DNA of 64,000 bases from Chamaecrista fasciculata (lineage: Eukaryota > Streptophyta > Magnoliopsida > Fabales > Fabaceae), in assembly GCA_003254925.1 (NCBI GenBank), contig QANZ01019139.1, positions 1 to 64,000 on the forward strand, written 5' to 3'. The notes under the pieces were generated by a model that made no database searches, was not told the DNA's origin, and saw nothing but the letters and a program-made list of their open reading frames with translations. Of this stretch, positions 60,842 through 64,000 are shown in pieces. A program made the translations under genes and the position numbers. Within the stretch, counting starts at the first letter, position 1; each line of letters begins with the position of its first letter.

Positions 60842-63800
60842 CTGTATTTGGAGTTTTGGACGTCAATTGAAAGGAATTATATTCCGTTTTTCTAAAAAAA
60901 ATAAATAATAATTTTCCCTTCAATAATCCTCAACTTGTTGTCTTTATCCTTTGTCCATGATTAACTGCGTGGTGCAGAACTGAAACTTCAGTTATCTTCT
61001 GAGTTCTGAAATGAATGGATTTGCGTGTACAAGTCACTTATTTAACCTTGCAATTTCTTCTGTGGTTGTATTCCATTAACCTATAAAACAAATGGATTTG
61101 CAATTTGACCCCAAAAATCAAAAAAGAACTGAACATTATTCACTTGTTGATCCATGGCTAGCTATAAAGGACCCAACTGTAAGACCCCTTGAAAACAAGC
61201 CCCATTTGTAGAATTAATTCAAAAATGTTGTTGCACATGGGTGAAGCTCAAGTGATGCGTAGGATAATATACTCTGATGTGATCTAAGTGAAACCGACAA
61301 GAGTAACATGCTAGGCATCAAAATAACAAATTTTGTATTAAATATGAATGCTGTGTGTGTACCCTAACAACAAGACAACGTACCTTCTACAGTTTTATGA
61401 TCCAAGTATGAGCTCTACTTCACTGCTTCACCAGCAATAGCATTCTCAGTGAAGACAAACCAAGAGTTAATAATAATGGCCACAGAATTATATGCAAATG
61501 GATCACTAGCTAGCTTCAAACTCTATTACTACTTATCTCTAAACTTTTTTGACAGGTCCTTTTCCTCTGGCCTTATTATGCCTGAATAGCCATTACTGTG
61601 TCGGTATGTCCTGCCCTTCATCATCATCATCATCATCATCTTCATCAGTATTGTCATTGGGAATATTCAGAACTTGCCAATCATGATTGCATCATAGCGC
61701 CTTGAATTGTCACAAGTATTGATTATTCCTGTTGATGAAGGAAGCCAAAGTGTGATAAATGCACTAATACCTTCCTCTAAAATTTTCAGGGGAAAAAGTG
61801 TCTAGCTGAAGTAGTTAGATTAGAAGTTACAACATATTACACAGATTGAATAGCATACAAAATAGTGGCGAAAAGTTAAGATATTGATAATAAGCTATAT
61901 ATGTTTAGAGCTTGGGAAGATAATATATGGGGCAGAATCATAATTAAATCATCATGCATGTTTAGTGACCGAACCTAGTCTTTTAGTGTTCCTTTCAGAT
62001 CTTACTATGTAATATAAGCTGCAGATTACTCAAACTAGCAAGTCTTTTTCTTGCCATATATCTGTTGGAAATTTGAATTTGATATCGTGATAGAAGAAAG
62101 CATGTAAAATTATATACTAGGATGGGAATTCAGTGAGAAATTTAATGCTGCACCAATAGTCAATTTAATGTTGTTGCGGCTCATACTGCACCTCCAGCTT
62201 TTTTTCTTTTCTTGGGTAAAGAGACCATGCCAATCCTAATAAGACAGTCAAGTGCCTAACTGAAACTGTATGACTTAACTAACTAACAGTTCGGAAATTT
62301 ATCAACTGAAGTGTGTAATGACTGAATTAGATGAAGTGTGAGTGGAAAATAAGATAGAAGAATGAATGAAGTATTAACTATACATAAATAGTACTTTACA
62401 TAATTTACCAGATCTATGATTCAACATATCTCTTCCCAAACTGTTCCTGCATAGACTTTGATTGATTAAAGCATAAGGTATACTATACAATTATTTTTCA
62501 TGCCAACATCACCAGCCCACATTCATGGGTTCAAAGTTTCTGTTTCACTACGTACTACTCTAAGACTCTGACCTTGAACCACCATGAGATCTAAAGGGAT
62601 ACATATAATCGAGCATTTGGGTCATTGTATCTGTTTAAATTTAGTTGATCAATTGTCAGTGATGGTCTTACATTCTTACCTTCAAATGTCCTTGATAAGG
62701 GAATAAAAAAAGTTTAAAGCAACTTAAAACTATTGAATCTGCAGAGGAACTCCTTTTGTTATCCACAGTTAAGAGAAGCACGCAGATCAAATGGGACTTC
62801 TGTACAATACTCAATTCATGAACAGAATAAATGAATACCGGGACATATTAAGCAGAATAATAAATAATGACAACGTTGGAGAATGTGAGTCGATATCAAT
62901 CAAGGCCCAAGGAATGCAAATTTCTTGCAGAATACATATGTTTAGTAGCTTTCATTACCCCCAAGTCAGCCAATCCACCCACGAGGGTATGTGTCTATAG
63001 TAAAATTAGATAGCCTACCAATATAACTGTAGAAGTTTCTTTTATATATATAAATATTAAATAAACTTCCATGTTGGGTCAAACAGATAAATCAATGATT
63101 TAACAATCAAGTACTAGCTATTCTCAGTTAGGCATTTTCATTACGTGCTCTTTCCCTTTTTCAAGCACTTAGTACTATACCCTTTTTGATGAAAACCACT
63201 CTGATTCCTGAATCAGACCCGGCGGATCATGTTACTTGTGAATTTCGATCTAAATAATGAAGAAGCTCCTTGCAGGCCTTCAGTATTGGCTTTGAGTTTG
63301 ACCAGGTGCTGCTGAAATGCCAAATACAAAAACTGCATGTAGTCGTAGATGATGCTCCTCTAATTCCTATTGTTGCAAACTTGCAATGACTCTTTATCTG
63401 AAAAGCACCAAGTTTCAATGGTTTTTGATGCATTGTGCTTTCATTCTGATGCAGAAAGGCATCATGTTGAGATGGTTATGTATTTATGTAATATGTATGA
63501 CCATGCATGACAATCCAGGTGTAACTGTACCCACTTCTCAAGTAATTACCTCGAGTTTTAGAAAGCAACACAAATAGCCGAGCAATTACTAGGAGTTTAG
63601 GAATTCACATGACGCATTGCTGTAAAAGAGATGTTTAGACAACATGAAACAGAGAAATGGATCAGTTAAAGTAGGAGTGTAGCTGAATAATGTAAAGTGT
63701 GAGTGACAATAAGAAAGAGAAAGATGAATGGAGACAATAAAGAGAGAAATTAAATCCTCTACCATCCATAAACAATAATTTACATAATTTAGCAGATTTA

Positions 63801-64000
63801 CTCCCATAAAACACTTGTGTTCTGTTTCTTTGCTGTCTGTCAGGCTATTTGCCTAATGAGGTCTAAAAAGGTATTTACCATAATTGAATGTTCTGAAGCT
63901 AATGCCTAAGGGCTAAGCAAGTGGAGGATTTATAGGAACATAAGGCATAAGAAAACTTAACAATTGGCATATCTGATATGGAAAATTTGAGTCCATTTAT
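60842..64000. other. Gene-free right end
   Basis: No open frame here resembles a known family. Two diverged segments, around 62280-62480 and 63640-63830, share AAGTGTGAGTG and TTTACATAATTTA(C/G)CAGAT, suggesting an old duplication. Microsatellite at 61618. Possible unannotated non-coding transcripts cannot be judged from sequence. Confidence 0.45.
61618..61640. repeat. (CAT)n microsatellite
   Basis: A short perfect CAT/ATC trinucleotide run in non-coding DNA. Confidence 0.95.

Noticed and set aside
61178..61188. TGTAAGACCCC, the tail of a tasiARF (TAS3)
   Set aside because: Only 11 nt match, the preceding half of the siRNA is absent and no miR390 site is nearby.
62791..63000. A 69-codon open frame near the right end
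   Set aside because: No recognisable family, signal peptide or promoter, and it lies in AT-rich DNA where such frames are common.

Overview
This is a stretch of nuclear DNA from a flowering plant, almost certainly a eudicot. The evidence is AT-rich sequence, genes broken by many GT-AG introns, plastid-targeted proteins, dense miniature transposons and an Arabidopsis-like gene order. No bacterial, organellar or CRISPR features are visible. Four runs of N (11829-12010, 22623-22729, 37065-37348, 60019-60494) interrupt the assembly.

I could assemble seven protein-coding genes exon by exon. All lie on the minus strand between 2.9 and 55.8 kb. From the right they are: a CSLC4-type xyloglucan backbone glucan synthase (55841-53304); an RNase H1 (51619-47189); a small plastid protein with a metal-chaperone-like fold but no metal-binding cysteines (45951-43351); a proline-rich GASA peptide (36566-35262); PIGN, a GPI-anchor ethanolamine phosphate transferase (32510-24751); CFM2, a four-CRM-domain chloroplast intron-splicing factor (19939-13128); and the catalytic subunit of ferredoxin-thioredoxin reductase (7497-2873). 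In every case the exon lengths sum to an open frame and the residues at the junctions fit the family. From memory, CFM2, PIGN and RNase H1 are At3g01370, At3g01380 and At3g01410 in Arabidopsis, so this looks like conserved microsynteny. The genes do not form a pathway. FTRC and CFM2 act in plastids (redox control and intron splicing), PIGN in the ER, CSLC4 in the Golgi and the GASA peptide in the apoplast.

The most interesting non-coding locus lies between FTRC and CFM2. The minus strand at 11053-11076 is complementary to miR166 with one mismatch and a 3-nt bulge between miRNA positions 10 and 11, the architecture of an endogenous target mimic. It sits in a plausible long non-coding transcript with a TATA-like box upstream and a splice donor downstream.

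The intergenic space is full of transposon debris. There is a 5S rRNA-like module followed by a tRNA-like SINE with a poly(A) tail (12011-12335), and an LTR fragment with its own TATA box (22730-about 23320). There are several Helitron-like 3' ends. Many foldback/MITE elements are present, three of them flanked by exact 9-10 bp target duplications typical of Mutator-like elements and a fourth by a 9-bp duplication with one mismatch. The RNase H1 gene carries a roughly 690-bp internal tandem duplication of an exon pair, one copy of which has a damaged splice donor. The right end (56-64 kb) is repeats and gene-free DNA as far as I can see.
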